Shown one piece after another: positions 49,081 to 60,008 of a stretch of 64,000 bases of DNA. The DNA is from Prochilodus magdalenae (taxonomy: Eukaryota > Chordata > Actinopteri > Characiformes > Prochilodontidae). The stretch lies in NCBI GenBank assembly GCA_024036415.1, contig JAMWET010004078.1, forward strand, positions 186,001-250,000, read 5' to 3'. Both the position numbers and the translations under genes were made by a program. Positions within the stretch are counted from its first letter, which is position 1, and every line of letters begins with the position of its first letter. The notes under the pieces were generated by a model. That model ran no database searches, had not been told where the DNA came from, and was given only the letters and a program-made list of their open reading frames with translations.

Positions 49081-49962
49081 TCTGATGTGTTCAGATGATG
49101 CTTAAAAGTAGAAATCCACAAAAAAAATGAAAATACATGTTTTTCTTTGGACAGCAAAGATATGGTACAATAGCAGATCAAAAAAACTGAGTTTGCTTTT
49201 GTATATGTGGTCAAAATAATAAAGTCAAATAAATACCAGATCAAATAATAATATTCATTAAACAATTCATTAAACTATCATTCCACCATCATACCTCTAT
49301 CAATCCACCTGTAAACACCTGAACATAGTAATCCCTGTAAACGGAACGTCCCAGGATCATCACCTCTCAGGACAACAGTATTGTCTAAGCAGTGTACAAT
49401 ACACTGTTGCTTTTAAAGCTGTAGAAAGAAACGCAACACACTGACTTGAATTGAGGTCACAACGTCTACATATACAGAAATGGGATATTTGAAGTGTGTA
49501 GACATGAATGAGCTGAGCTGCTGCAATAGTTAGGTGCAGCCTGCTAGTGGTTTTAGTACCTTGCCTTATGACATCATTGTCAGTGGTCAGCAGGGTGAGC
49601 TTTATCATTCAGAAACTTTTCACATTACACAAAAGATGTGCCATCAGACAAATGCTACTTAAAACCAAGTACAGTGGTTCATGCAATGCACAGGCTCTCA
49701 CAGTGAAGCCCCCACAGATGAAAAACCTCATATGAGCTGAGACGTACAGACAAAACCAACAACACCGCCGCACAGAATGTATGCTCAATGAGCTGGATGT
49801 GAAGGGGGTGACATACAGGCTAAGAGAGTGAGGTGAAAACGGAAAACACACAGGGGCTCATAATGCAGCTGTGAAAGGGGACTTTAGAGTTGGGTTTCAG
49901 ATCTGATGAAGGACAGGTCTTACCTTATACAGAGTTGTTATAATTTACCACCCACACCACTA

Positions 49963-50005
49963 ATAACAACAACAACAACAACAATAATAATAATAATAAT
50001 AATTC
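49963..50005. repeat. (CAA)n(TAA)n microsatellite
   Basis: A CAA run followed by a TAA run, with further TAA units to 50020. Confidence 0.95.
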
Positions 50006-50426
50006 TAATAATAATACACTAAAAAGAAGCGTAAGGAATTGTTTGGCTGATATTACATTGATATTACATGTTTATAACAGTAAACAAAATGTCCTTTACT
50101 TTAATGTACTCTACTGTAAAGACATTTTATTCCAAGCAGTTTGGTAACATTTATGTGGCTTCCTGCATCATGACACGATATTTCTACTGAAAGTCAGTGA
50201 CTGATGTAGGATAATGAGTTATAAATTTATTTATTTAAATACAGATCATTTTTGAACAGTGGGAACAAGCTGACTTTACACTCACTTAAAATTAAAGTCT
50301 CTAAATAAACCTAAAACGGGTCGAAAGTTCTTCTACACAGCCAAATCATTGTTAGGCATGAAGTATTAGAAATTAGAATAGGAATGTGTGCATCCAGTGA
50401 TTTATTATTGTTTTGAAAATAACGTT

Positions 50427-50569
50427 ATTATTGTTGTTGTTGTTGTTGTTGTTAATAAAAGAAGAAGAAGAAGAAGAAGAAGAAGAAGAAGAAGAAGAAG
50501 AAGAAGAAGAAGAGAGTGAATAATAAAAAGAAGAAGAAGAAGAAGAAGAAGAAGAGAGTGAATAATAAA

Positions 50570-50600
<31 letters not shown>

Positions 50601-50629
50601 AAAAAAAGAAGAAGAAGGTGAATAATAAA

Positions 50630-50660
<31 letters not shown>

Positions 50661-50904
50661 TAAAAAAGAAGAAGAAGAAGATAAAGAAAAAAAAGAAGAA
50701 GAAGGTGAATAATAAAAAGAGGAAGAGGAGGAGGATGAGGAAGAGGAAGAGGAAGAGGAAGAGGAAGAGGAAGAGGAAGAAGAAGATAAAAAGGAAGAAA
50801 AAAAAGAAGAAGAAGAAGGTGAATAATAAAAAGAGGAAGAGGAGGGAGAAGAGGATGAGGAAGAGGAAGAAGAAGATAAAGAAGAAGAAGAAGAGAAGGA
50901 GGAT

Positions 50905-50951
<47 letters not shown>

Positions 50952-51067
50952 AGAAGAAGAAGAAGAGGAGCAGGAATAAGAAGAAGAAAAAGGGGAAGAA
51001 GAGGATGATGATGATGAAGAAGAAGAAGAAGAAGAAGAAGAAGAAGAAGAAGAAGAAGAAGAAGAAG
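50427..51067. repeat. purine-rich GAA/GAG satellite-like tract preceded by (TTG)n
   Basis: A short (TTG)n at 50430-50456 gives way to about 600 bp made mainly of GAA, GAG and AAA triplets. There is no C on the + strand from 50424 to 50970. A longer unit beginning GTGAATAATAAAAAG recurs at 50516, 50558, 50618, 50705 and 50819. Such homopurine-homopyrimidine DNA can adopt triplex (H-DNA) structure. The long Lys/Arg/Glu, Ser and Phe/Leu open frames across it are by-products of the triplets. Confidence 0.97.
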
Positions 51068-51199
51068 GAATCTGTTCTCCTATCCCACCACAGCCTCGTG
51101 TGAGAGAGATCAGGTAGCGAGAGAATAGCCCCCCGTTGCCCCCACCCCCGTCCCGCTGAGAGAAAGAAATAAATAAGAGATGAAGGGGTCCAGCTCGTC

Positions 51200-51578
51200 C
51201 TGCTCGCCTCATCCCATCTCATGCATGGCTGCCAGTGATGCTGTGCTGCCAGTCAGCCCGTGTTGGCACGGCACGCGCTGTTGGGGTGTTTGGGTTGGTG
51301 CTGGTGTATGTGTGTTAAGGCGGGAGGGGGTGGATTGAAGTGTGTGGGGGGGTTCTGCGCTCCTCGGGCCTCGGGAAAATAAAGGGCTGCGCGCGCTAGA
51401 GGCAGGGCGCTGCGCGCAGAGAGCCGGGCTGTGATGTTGGGCTGGAGGCAGGAAGTGCCGTGGAGAGGGGAGGAGGGAGCGGGGGCAGCCATCATCCACG
51501 GAGCGCTGAGGAGCTGCGCACATGGAGGAGCGGGCCACAGCTGGAACAGCTTCATACTGCAGAACCCGGGACTAGCAG
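51200..51578 (+). promoter_or_regulatory. ikzf1: candidate ikzf1 promoter and non-coding first exon
   Basis: CpG-rich sequence (for example 'ctgcgcgcgctagaggcagg' and 'gcgctgcgcgcagagagccg') follows the purine tract. An AT-rich AAAATAAAG at 51375-51383 could serve as a TATA-like element. A good donor CAG|GTAGGG sits at 51578/51579, 5.9 kb upstream of the first coding exon of ikzf1. Vertebrate ikzf1 genes have a non-coding first exon, so this fits, but no transcript evidence is available here. A second GC-rich patch at 52010-52100 could be an alternative start. Confidence 0.45.
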
Positions 51579-53945
51579 GTAGGGGCCATTCACAGCGGGA
51601 CACACACACACTCTCTCTCACACACAAACGTACCCACACACTCAGGGCGGGTTAAAAAGAGTTAAAGCTGAAGTTTTAGTGAAGGAGAAGAAGAAGCTGG
51701 CAGAGTGGGAAAAGCTCCTGAAGTGAAATGAGACGAGCAGCAGGTGTCTAAAGTCAAACATGTGCCCAACTATCCACTGAGCCACCTTCATGTCTTATCT
51801 GTCTGTATTCTGGCCTTCGGAGATGACGGGGTTTGGGTGGAGGGAACTTTATGGAAAGTTTTTTTCCTTTAGTTTTCCACACAGGAATAGTCTCCTCTCC
51901 CGAAGCCCTAAAGAGACAAACCTAAACATCTTCCATTCCTCACTCAGTGTCTGTGCGCAATGTTCGAGCTTAGGGCGAACTGGTGCTGGATTTTCGCTGA
52001 AGACATTTCGGGAATATTCTGTATTCAGAGAGTCGCTTTCGCTCTCTTACGCGGAAGCTCCTCGTCTTTACGCACCTGTTGCTCGCTCCGCTCCACAGCA
52101 TGGAGAAGATTTATCTCCGGTTTTATTATGCTTAAAAACTCTCCCGCGCAAACAGACGCTCATATATAAGCATATCTGCAGGTTTGATTCACTAAATTAA
52201 TGTGGAATTGTGGAATGTGGAATTTGGAGGATAGACAGAACACGGGGGGCGAGGTGAGACTTTTTGAATCCAAAGAGAGGAAAAAATAAAATATAAGTAG
52301 AATTTTAAATACAGTCATTTGGGGCATTTTGAAAGGTGTTGGGAGCTGCTCGCCGCCTGGGCTTTCTGTCTGGGCTGTTTCTCAGTAAGACAGAAGTGAA
52401 GCTGTTCTGCTCTTGTGGGCATGAAAACACTTCACACGTTCATTCACCCAACTTTACGCGCTCTGTTCGCGGCAGAAAGCGAAAATAAAAATACGTATGG
52501 AGACAAAAAAAATTCCAGACTTGCAGAGTATTCCCAATATGCGCCAAATATGTGTGATAAGGAGAAATAATAATAAAAGCGAAAATAATAAATTACGCCT
52601 ACAATACTTTTTTTCCTGTTTGATTTCCGGGTAAATAATAAATAAATAAATAAATAGGCTAAAATAAACATGCCAAATTCAAATCTTTCACACACGGCAA
52701 AAACGAAAGTTATAAAACGAAAAATAATTAGCAGTTAAATATCCCTGAACTGGAAACTGCTGAAATACGCGCCAAATACGCCAGCACACCAAAAATCATA
52801 CGCAGCCTTCCTACGTGTATATTCCCGTCAGGTCACATACCGGAAAACAAAAACCAGTAAATAAGTGAATTAGGCAGACAGAGAGGAGAGAGCTGGTGTA
52901 GGTCCCGTGTAGAGGTGAAGAGGTGCAGATGTAAATGAGGCTCATACACAGCTTCACTAAGGGCTCTACACCTCTGTCAGTCAGACAGATAGTCAGATAG
53001 ATAGAGATCAGCACATGTACCCGCTGCTCTGTTGAAATCCCCACTGATGCAACAGAGTGGAGTGAACATGGGGAGCAAGTTTAGGGAACTTCAGCCACCT
53101 CCGCTGGCTTCACAGCAGCTCTATTGCACTAATCACAAATCAACCACAGCAGCAGCATCCTCATCATCGTCTCCCTCCTCCTGATCATCATCATGGTCCC
53201 GCAGTTTAGACAGGCCACTCAGAGTCCGCTCCTGTCTTCTCACCAGCTTTCTCACAAAGTGTGTGTGCGTCTGAAACGGATCAGAGCTCTAACACTTTCA
53301 TAACGAAGGAACTTCGAAGGAACACTCGCGGCCCGAGCCACATATCTGAACCCCAATAACCCACTTTGTGACGTTTCATTGGTTTAATAAGTAGGAAGGA
53401 GAAACAGTGCTGCGTTTCTCTGTATATGAAAGAATAGAGTGTGTGTTAAAATATAAAGCCTGCTTTAGAAGCTTCACTGTACCACTAAATAAACAGGAAA
53501 GACTAAAAAGAAATGGTTTCACCATAGGGATCACTTTCAAAATGAACTAGGAGGCTAAAATGAGATCTTCCTCTAAGAAGTCACACCATAGTTAGGAATA
53601 TCCCTAATGTTCTATAGAGATGTTTAGAAAATCAGGGAATTCACAAGGCATTTATATCAGGGTTTGCATTCCCTCAGTTTCCTCAAATATTCCCACCCAA
53701 AAGCAGAAATTCCATGACTTCACACAAACTCTTATTGGTCATGAAGACTTTTCTTTACTTCCCGTTAGAAGCCTGAGTCAAATAAAACCCTGTTGACTCC
53801 ACGCACAGTTCTTCTCACCTCTGAACGCCTCTGACCTGAGCCTTGTCATTTTGTCTAACGGTTTCGCAGCGCGTAGTCTCCACCCTTCTCCTCTTGAGCT
53901 TTTTGTTTTCATGTTTAGCTCTGCTTCTCTATTCCATCTATACTC

Positions 53946-54052
53946 TATACTCTCTCTCTCTTTCTCTCTCTCTCTCTATCTCTCCCCTCATACACACACA
54001 CACGCACGCACGCACGCACACACACACACACACACGCACATATATACACACA
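53946..54052. repeat. compound (TC)n / (CA)n / (CGCA)n microsatellite
   Basis: A TC run of about 45 bp passes into CA repeats with CGCA units and ends in 'acacacactcat'. Confidence 0.97.
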
Positions 54053-54267
54053 CTCATACAGACGTGCACTTGCACACTCACATCTGCAAGTGTTGTTTGA
54101 AGATCTTTTTATTGTCACCAGGTTAACCGTACCACACCTTCTGATGTGTGGAACGTAATCTGGCTGGTTGTGCATGCAGAAAAAAGCATCAGAAGAAGAA
54201 AACAACAGCTTAAAAAACAGCACAACTTTGATGAACAGTCGGGAAAGTTATAGAAGTAGCTCATACA

Positions 54268-55021
54268 GTGGTGTGCAGAAGTCAGAGACCACCTTTAATT
54301 TTTTAATTTCCAGTTAAAACAGAAAAGACGCCTGTTTTTCGGTGTCCGGGGAAAAAAGGAAACATACCTTTAACATCTGTAAAATGGTTTCAGTCTTTCA
54401 TGAGTCTGCCTCTTATTTCAGGAGACTTGACATCAGTTTTTCAAAGAAATCACACGTCTATTTTCTCCTACTGCTTCCAAAGTTCAGCCTTAGAAGCTGG
54501 CTGCATTTTCTGGTTTCCATCTTTCAAGTGATCCTTAAATACACCAGAGATGTTGAGACCTGAACTCAGGGCTGGACAGTCCATCGCTCACAAGCTGCTG
54601 CTTTGTTTAATTAGAACATTTCCTTCATTTTGTCCTCTTTCTTTTCTCAGTAGTTTCTTTTTGACAGCTACACATCCTTTCAGACCTAAAGCACTGATTG
54701 TGGCTTGTCACCTTCTCACAGTGAAATGATGGACAGACAGTTTTTTACATCTGACAGAAGAGTGGAGCTTAATTTTCTCCCCTCTCTCTGCTTTCTCTCT
54801 CTCTCTCAGATGAAAGTTTTACGTGCTGTTTATCTGATGGTGAGAGGTGTGGTAGCCTACCTTTAGGTGATCTACTGGGTCTTGCATGGCCTCAGTCATC
54901 CAGTTTTGGACACTCCCTATTTTCCTGTTGCACGTGGATGATCTTATATTGAACCTCCTTACAAAGATCTGACAAAATGAGCAGCGTGTAGAAATGAAAT
55001 TAATAAAGGGTAGTCTTTTGC
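54268..55021 (-). mobile_element. Tc1-like family F element, copy B (dead)
   Basis: The left end 'agtcagagaccacctttaat' matches copy A and the right end 'aaagggtagtctt' is a decayed partner. The interior 'tttttcaaagaaatcacacg', 'cagccttagaagctgg', 'cacatcctttcagacc' and 'gggtcttgcatggc' parallels copies A and C. A CT run at 54782-54810 interrupts it. Confidence 0.75.
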
Positions 55022-55381
55022 ACCGTACCGGTATCTGATGCGTGGGGTGCTGTTGCAGGATATCATTTGTGTACAGATGCTAGGCCTCTTTTATTTCAGT
55101 CTTTCTTCCTGCACTCTGAAAAAGTCTCCCCCAGTGAAGACCAAATTAAAATGAATCTGTATGCGTATCTTCATTACTAAGAGTTGCTCTTCCTACTGCT
55201 CTTCAGTGATGTGTGGGAGAAGAAACCTTCCTGGATCTGGACTAGGACATACGACTGTAGGACTTTCTAGGTCGACCTTCATGATCGTAGAATTCATTCT
55301 GCAAGAACGATTTTTACTGAATTTGTGGTTCATTCGTTTAGACATGTGGGCACAGTCAGATCTTAATCCCAATATAGGTGG

Positions 55382-55433
55382 GTTTCCCAGAAGCATGCTG
55401 ACACTAATATCAGAGCTAGTGCTTTTGGGAAAC
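55382..55433. repeat. short MITE-like hairpin
   Basis: GTTTCCCAGAAGCA... and ...TGCTTTTGGGAAAC are near-perfect inverse arms. A further 'gtttgggaaactc' lies at 55549. The motif resembles small 'gggaaac' foldback repeats frequent in teleosts. Confidence 0.5.
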
Positions 55434-56879
55434 TCGCTCTTAGATGTTTCCCAAAAGTTATGAAACTTTTCAAATTACAGAGCTATATATTTCTTTCAGT
55501 TTATTCATGTCGTTTGAATGCTGTGTAATCTGAAGAGCTTCAGTACGTTTGGGAAACTCTGCAGATCTATGAGGAAGCATGCCACATGCCAGAGTTCATG
55601 CCCCCATCCAGACTATACCACATATATTGGTTCCCCTTCTCCACATAGCGTATCACTTTTTTAATAACAACATTTTGAAATACTGTATGCCAGTGAAGAC
55701 TAAAATCATCAAACGGAATATGACAATCAGAGTTTCACAGCACGTAATGTGTTGGAACAGGAAAACAGAATTTCACAGTGAAAAATGAAAACGTGAGTCT
55801 TTTGTATATTTTGAACACTCATATATGTATATGAACTGACACAGACTTTCCAAGCCAACTCCAGAAGTGAAGCATGTGAAAGAGCCGTCAACCTCCACCC
55901 CTGCTTTATCCTAAGCATCACTATTTCCCTTCACACCAGCTACTCAGAAAAGGGGGCACAGGGGGAATACCATACCCTCAGCACACTCACACATACTGTC
56001 TCGCAACCTCCAGGCCCTTTACACCAAGCGGCCAGCATGTAGACATGCAACGCTCTCAGCAAAGCATCTGCACTGGTGACCTTTAACCTTTACTCCCACA
56101 CCTGGCCATTACAAGAACCTGTGTGTTCGGGGCCGTTGTCAGAAAAGCAGTGGTGTTGCGACAGACGGCCGGTCGCTCGCTTCCCGCTATTTGTTCCAAA
56201 TGTGTGGAGCCATCTGTCAGTGAAAACAGGAAGGCCTAGGTTCCCCTCCTCCCAATAGGCGCGCTTCAGCTTGCTTGGCTATTTTCGGGAGCTTCACTTC
56301 TCCCTGTGTGGCGGCTGGCTGGGTCCGGGCATGGGCCTCCAGCGGGAGCGTCTTGAAGTGGCAGCGAGGAGGCCGAGGCTGTTGTGCCCATCTGCCGCGG
56401 GCCTGAGGGGCCGCTGCATTATTAATGGGGCCACGCGCACTGGTGACTCCTCAGCTATGCAGGCCTGGCCTGAGGAAGCGCTCTGCGCTAAACTGCCTCC
56501 TCCTGCAAGAAAACAAACAAAAAAAAAAACTCTGCCATCCTCCGTCCTTCGTGGCCTACTGCATCCTCCAAACACTTTTACCATGTGCCTCTGCCTTTTG
56601 TCTCCTTCTTGAGCCTACTTTCTCTGGCCTCGCCTTACTCATTTCTACTTTGACTTTATATTTCCATTCTTTCTCCTTCCATTCTCTTTTATACTTCCTC
56701 TCTCTCGCTTTCATTCGCTCCCTGTGTGTCTTCCTCTTTATTCCCCAGTCACCCTTCTCTCCCTCTATATCTATCTTTTTCTCTGTGTCCACTTTTGTTT
56801 CTGCCTACGGCTCGCCTGTGTGCCCGCGAGAGCGAGCAAGAGAGAGAAAAAGATAGAGAGAGAGGCTGCCGGGCTCACC

Positions 56880-57160
56880 CATGCATGCTCAGTAAATTAG
56901 AGTGAACACGAGCGCCAATCAGCTGCCTATGCCAAACACCCGCATCCCCCGTGACCCAGGGCCATCTAATTTTCTGCTTAATTTTGCGGCAGTCAGTTTG
57001 CATTTTTGGATGATTATGCGGTGGGAAATTAACAATAAATAACAAATGTGGTCTGAAAGGCTCCTCTCGAGTTTCCCGGCACCCCGCCCCTGAAAGCCCA
57101 CCATCCAGCTGCAAGACGTGGCCGGCTCAGCCTTAGCCGGGCTGTCAGCCAGGGTAATGA
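56880..57160. promoter_or_regulatory. candidate ikzf1 intronic enhancer (sequence-based guess)
   Basis: Repeat-free sequence just upstream of the first coding exon with a cluster of blood-type motifs: Ikaros core TGGGAA (57022-57027), SOX-like AACAAT (57031-57036) and RUNX core TGTGGT (57047-57052), plus TAAT cores. Each motif is short and would occur by chance; the cluster and position make it worth testing. Confidence 0.3.
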
Positions 57161-57430
57161 AAATGTCTGTACTTCTTTGTAATGTAATGTAGAGGACAGT
57201 GGTGTCTGCTGCTGGAATGGGAGTGCTCTCGTAGGGGGTGATGGAGACGTACAAAGAAAGGGCATTCCCCTTTAATCACTCGCCGCCCTCTCTTAGAGGG
57301 TTGTATTTGCAACAGTAGGTGTTGATGAAACTGAAACACTTTTTCTCTGTGTCTGTGTCTGTCTGGATCTGTCTTTCACCCCCCTCACCCCACCCCAACT
57401 CTCTCTTTCTCTATCACTCACTGCTGTCAG

Positions 57431-57484
57431 AGTACCTGCACAGGATGGAGACCGAAGAGGCACAGGAAATGTCCCAAATAGCAG
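57431..57484 (+). CDS. ikzf1: ikzf1 (Ikaros) first coding exon
   Basis: The exon follows acceptor GCTGTCAG and has 14 nt of 5' UTR, then ATG at 57445-57447 and METEEAQEMSQIA plus one base, with donor CAG|GTATAG. Human IKZF1 starts MDADEGQDMSQVSG and its first coding exon likewise carries 40 coding nt ending in phase 1, so start, length and phase agree. Ikaros is a nuclear C2H2 zinc-finger transcription factor central to lymphoid development; this exon encodes only its acidic N terminus. Confidence 0.93.
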
Positions 57485-58549
57485 GTATAGCACCATCCTA
57501 TGACCTCAGAGTGTGGTAGGCCTCAGCAAGCACAAACCCTGATAAGTTCTCAAAGTTGTTCCCGTATCAGATCAGCGACATCCAGAAAGTTGACTTTAAC
57601 GTGATCATGTGCTAAAGACAAAAGTTACAGCGAGCACTCTCCCAGGAAAAACAGAAATGGAAAAGGGAACATGCTCTTTAAATGGAACAGGTCTGTGACT
57701 TTCAGGAAACTGAGGCACGATACAGAGATGCTTTCATGCCTGCAGTATTATGGTGTATGGAGCACGGTGCTAAAGTGTCTAGAGCTCAGGAAGTAACACA
57801 TGAACTCTTGTAACACATGAACTATTAAGGCAAATGTATAACACCTGTATAACACATGAATATGTCAGAGAAGAGTAAAACATCAACGTCAGGAACACCA
57901 GCCTGGAACTTTAGGAATGTAAGTAGAAGCCTGCAATGACAACAAAAGTTCTAATATGAACAAACATGGTTGCAAATGATGATGTAAAAGTATTTTCAGT
58001 TCTTCAGTATGACCCTCTTTTTTTAACCCCTTAAACCCCAAGTGGCAACTTGAACGAAACATCTGAAATATTCCTTGTAGATTAAAGGACTTACCTGGGC
58101 TGAGGGGCGCATGTACACGCTTTATGCACTTCTTAACAAACTTTTTAATTGATGGTTAAATAAATACATACTTCGCATGGATGTGAGCCTCATGCTTACC
58201 ATAGCAACAGAAATACAAAGGTAAATGGGTGTGAAAGCCAATATTTATGGCCAAAAATGATTTAAAGAGAAACTCTACTGATTTATCAAACCTGCATAAT
58301 TCAGTCATCGGGACCATAAAAAATCTAAAATTCTAAAACAAAACCAAAAAGAGTCCAATCAGAGTCGTTTGAAGTAAAGCGTTTGCTGAAGAGAAACTTA
58401 AATCCTCAGATTTCTGTCTTTATGGGAACCAGGCATCAATATATCTGCAACACAAATACAGTCATTTAACAAAACCACCAACTGAGTTACATATTGTCCC
58501 TGTCAAAAGAAAAATATGTATCTCCATTTTTGTCCACTATTACTTTTCA

Positions 58550-59050
58550 TGCATCGTTTAAACCCAGCAGACGTCGTCTACACTGTGTATACATTTCATA
58601 ATGAATGGACCCACAGAAATCGCCCAGAAGTGCTTGGGAGAAAGTCTGGTTCCATTAGTTAAATGTTAAACAAGGTTTTTGCTCTTTCCTATAAAGTTTC
58701 CATTTTGGAAATACTTGTTTTTCTTTGGACAGCGATTATATATTATATATTATGAGTGTATACATTCAGGGGTAAATCAATTGTATTGTCATTTTTATTA
58801 GTGAAAATAATTTAACACCTCTCTTACAGAGGACACACTGCAATATAGAAATATCTGCAAATAGTATTGCACTGTCTATTCTGAATTTAACATATTGGAA
58901 AAGAACTTAAACATGTATCACTATCCAAAAAGAAACTCCAGAATCTCCAAAATGGTAACATTACAGAGGAGGACAAAAAACGTTCTTTACGTACAATGAA
59001 AGCTGATGTTAAAAAGAGCATTTCTGGCGGTCCGGTCATCATGAAATATC
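58550..59050. repeat. repeat E, fuller palindromic copy
   Basis: The left part (58580-58710) reads, in inverse, the same text as the right part (58960-59040) and the 48.9-kb copy: 'ggttccatt', 'gtttttgctcttt' and 'aagtttccattttgg'. This suggests long terminal inverted repeats of a non-autonomous DNA element. Confidence 0.55.
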
Positions 59051-59346
59051 CACACTAATGAGAAGGGAAGCGACCTGGCCTCACTAATGCAGCAAAGTGA
59101 AAATACAAAAAAGGGGAGATACATGATTGTGTTGGGGCAGTGTTTGGGCAGTGATGATATATTATGAATGTTTTACACACACGACACATTTAATGCTTTA
59201 TTATTTCATTTATTGTTGAATCCAGCAAATAAACAGAAAATGGCGTGTGTTGTCTGTACTGTGTGGATATTTTAAGGGGCCCAGACTTTGCGTATGACTG
59301 TCATAATAAAATAATAGCAAATCACTGAAAGATAATTTGCTTCAGG

Positions 59347-59379
59347 GACCCCCCCCCACCCCCCCCACCCCCCCCCTCC
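59347..59379. repeat. poly(C) run with A/T interruptions
   Basis: Three C blocks of 8-10 separated by single A or T. The opposite strand is G-rich and could form a G-quadruplex. Confidence 0.95.
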
Positions 59380-59888
59380 CACGAACGATCAAAAAAACAT
59401 ATATGCTATAGGTCAAAACCTACTTGTAAAACTACAGTACAGCAATGTCTTTCACTTCATGATCACACAGCTTTTAATGGCAATGTAATTTTTCAGACGT
59501 CTGGTTCCTATCACTACCACTGTAAAACAATTCTGACTCAGTACGTTTCGGTAGAATGGAACATTCCAGATCAGATCATTCCAAATGACTGAATGTTTAC
59601 ACTTTAATGGTTTAATTAATCAGAAATGGAATCCCCCTTTCAGACCCACTTATGTAAGCAGCCACATACCTATTATTTAGTGATGGATCTAAAGGCTTAT
59701 TATCGAAAAACTCGCTATAAAAGTAGTAGTGTCAGTATCTGCTGTAAAACGAAGACGGTGAGTTTTGTAGTTTTGAGAGTGAACTGAAAGGGTTCTTAAG
59801 TAATACACATAAATAGTGAACACCTAATCGTTTGAGTACTGTGAAGATGGAGAACCCCTTGATAAAAAGGCTCTTATTTTCTCATCAG

Positions 59889-60008
59889 GAAGGGACAGTC
59901 CTGTTACAAACGAGGTTGGTGAAGAGCAAGAGGAGGCCATGCCTGTCCCAGAGGACCTGTCGGCCAGCACTGGCCTCCAGCACAACAACCGCAGTGACAA
60001 ACCAGCGG
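59889..60008 (+). CDS. ikzf1: ikzf1 (Ikaros) second coding exon
   Basis: After acceptor CTCATCAG it completes the split Gly and encodes RDSPVTNEVGEEQEEAMPVP, then EDLSASTGLQHNNRSDKPA and one base before donor G|GTGAGT; the exon is 120 nt. Human exon 3 encodes the parallel '[20 protein letters not shown]' then 'EDLSTTSG', so the acidic stretch and the 'PMP(I/V)PEDLS' core are conserved. This part lies N-terminal to the DNA-binding zinc fingers. The following exons lie beyond 64000 or could not be recognised. Confidence 0.95.

Larger units (their letters stand above)
46420..50420. other. intergenic, repeat E copy and unassigned sequence
   Basis: It includes a repeat E copy near 48880-49080 and a (CAA)n(TAA)n run at 49963-50005. 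Open frames such as 46926-47132 or 47739-48029 have no recognisable homology. The stretch 47220-47480 has the look of another dispersed repeat but no partner is found in this window. Confidence 0.4.
51579..57430 (+). other. ikzf1: probable ikzf1 intron 1
   Basis: If the first exon is right, this is intron 1. It holds unassigned AT-rich sequence (51.6-53.9 kb), CT/CA microsatellites (53946-54050), a Tc1-like element (54268-55021), a small hairpin (55382-55433), a GC-rich part (56070-56480), CT-rich sequence (56600-56870) and a candidate enhancer (56880-57160). Open frames in 56271-56856 resemble no protein I know. Confidence 0.55.
57485..59888 (+). other. ikzf1: ikzf1 intron 2
   Basis: A 2.4-kb phase-1 intron. 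It contains a palindromic repeat E element (about 58550-59050) and a C-rich run at 59347-59379. No exon is seen. Confidence 0.85.

Noticed and set aside
50373..51222. Long poly-Ser, poly-Phe/Leu and poly-Lys/Arg/Glu open frames
   Set aside because: They arise from the GAA/GAG triplet tract in three frames and have no splice or homology support.
56271..56856. Overlapping GC-rich open frames of 96-143 residues
   Set aside because: No homology, low-complexity ends, frames on both strands; likely chance in GC-rich intron DNA.
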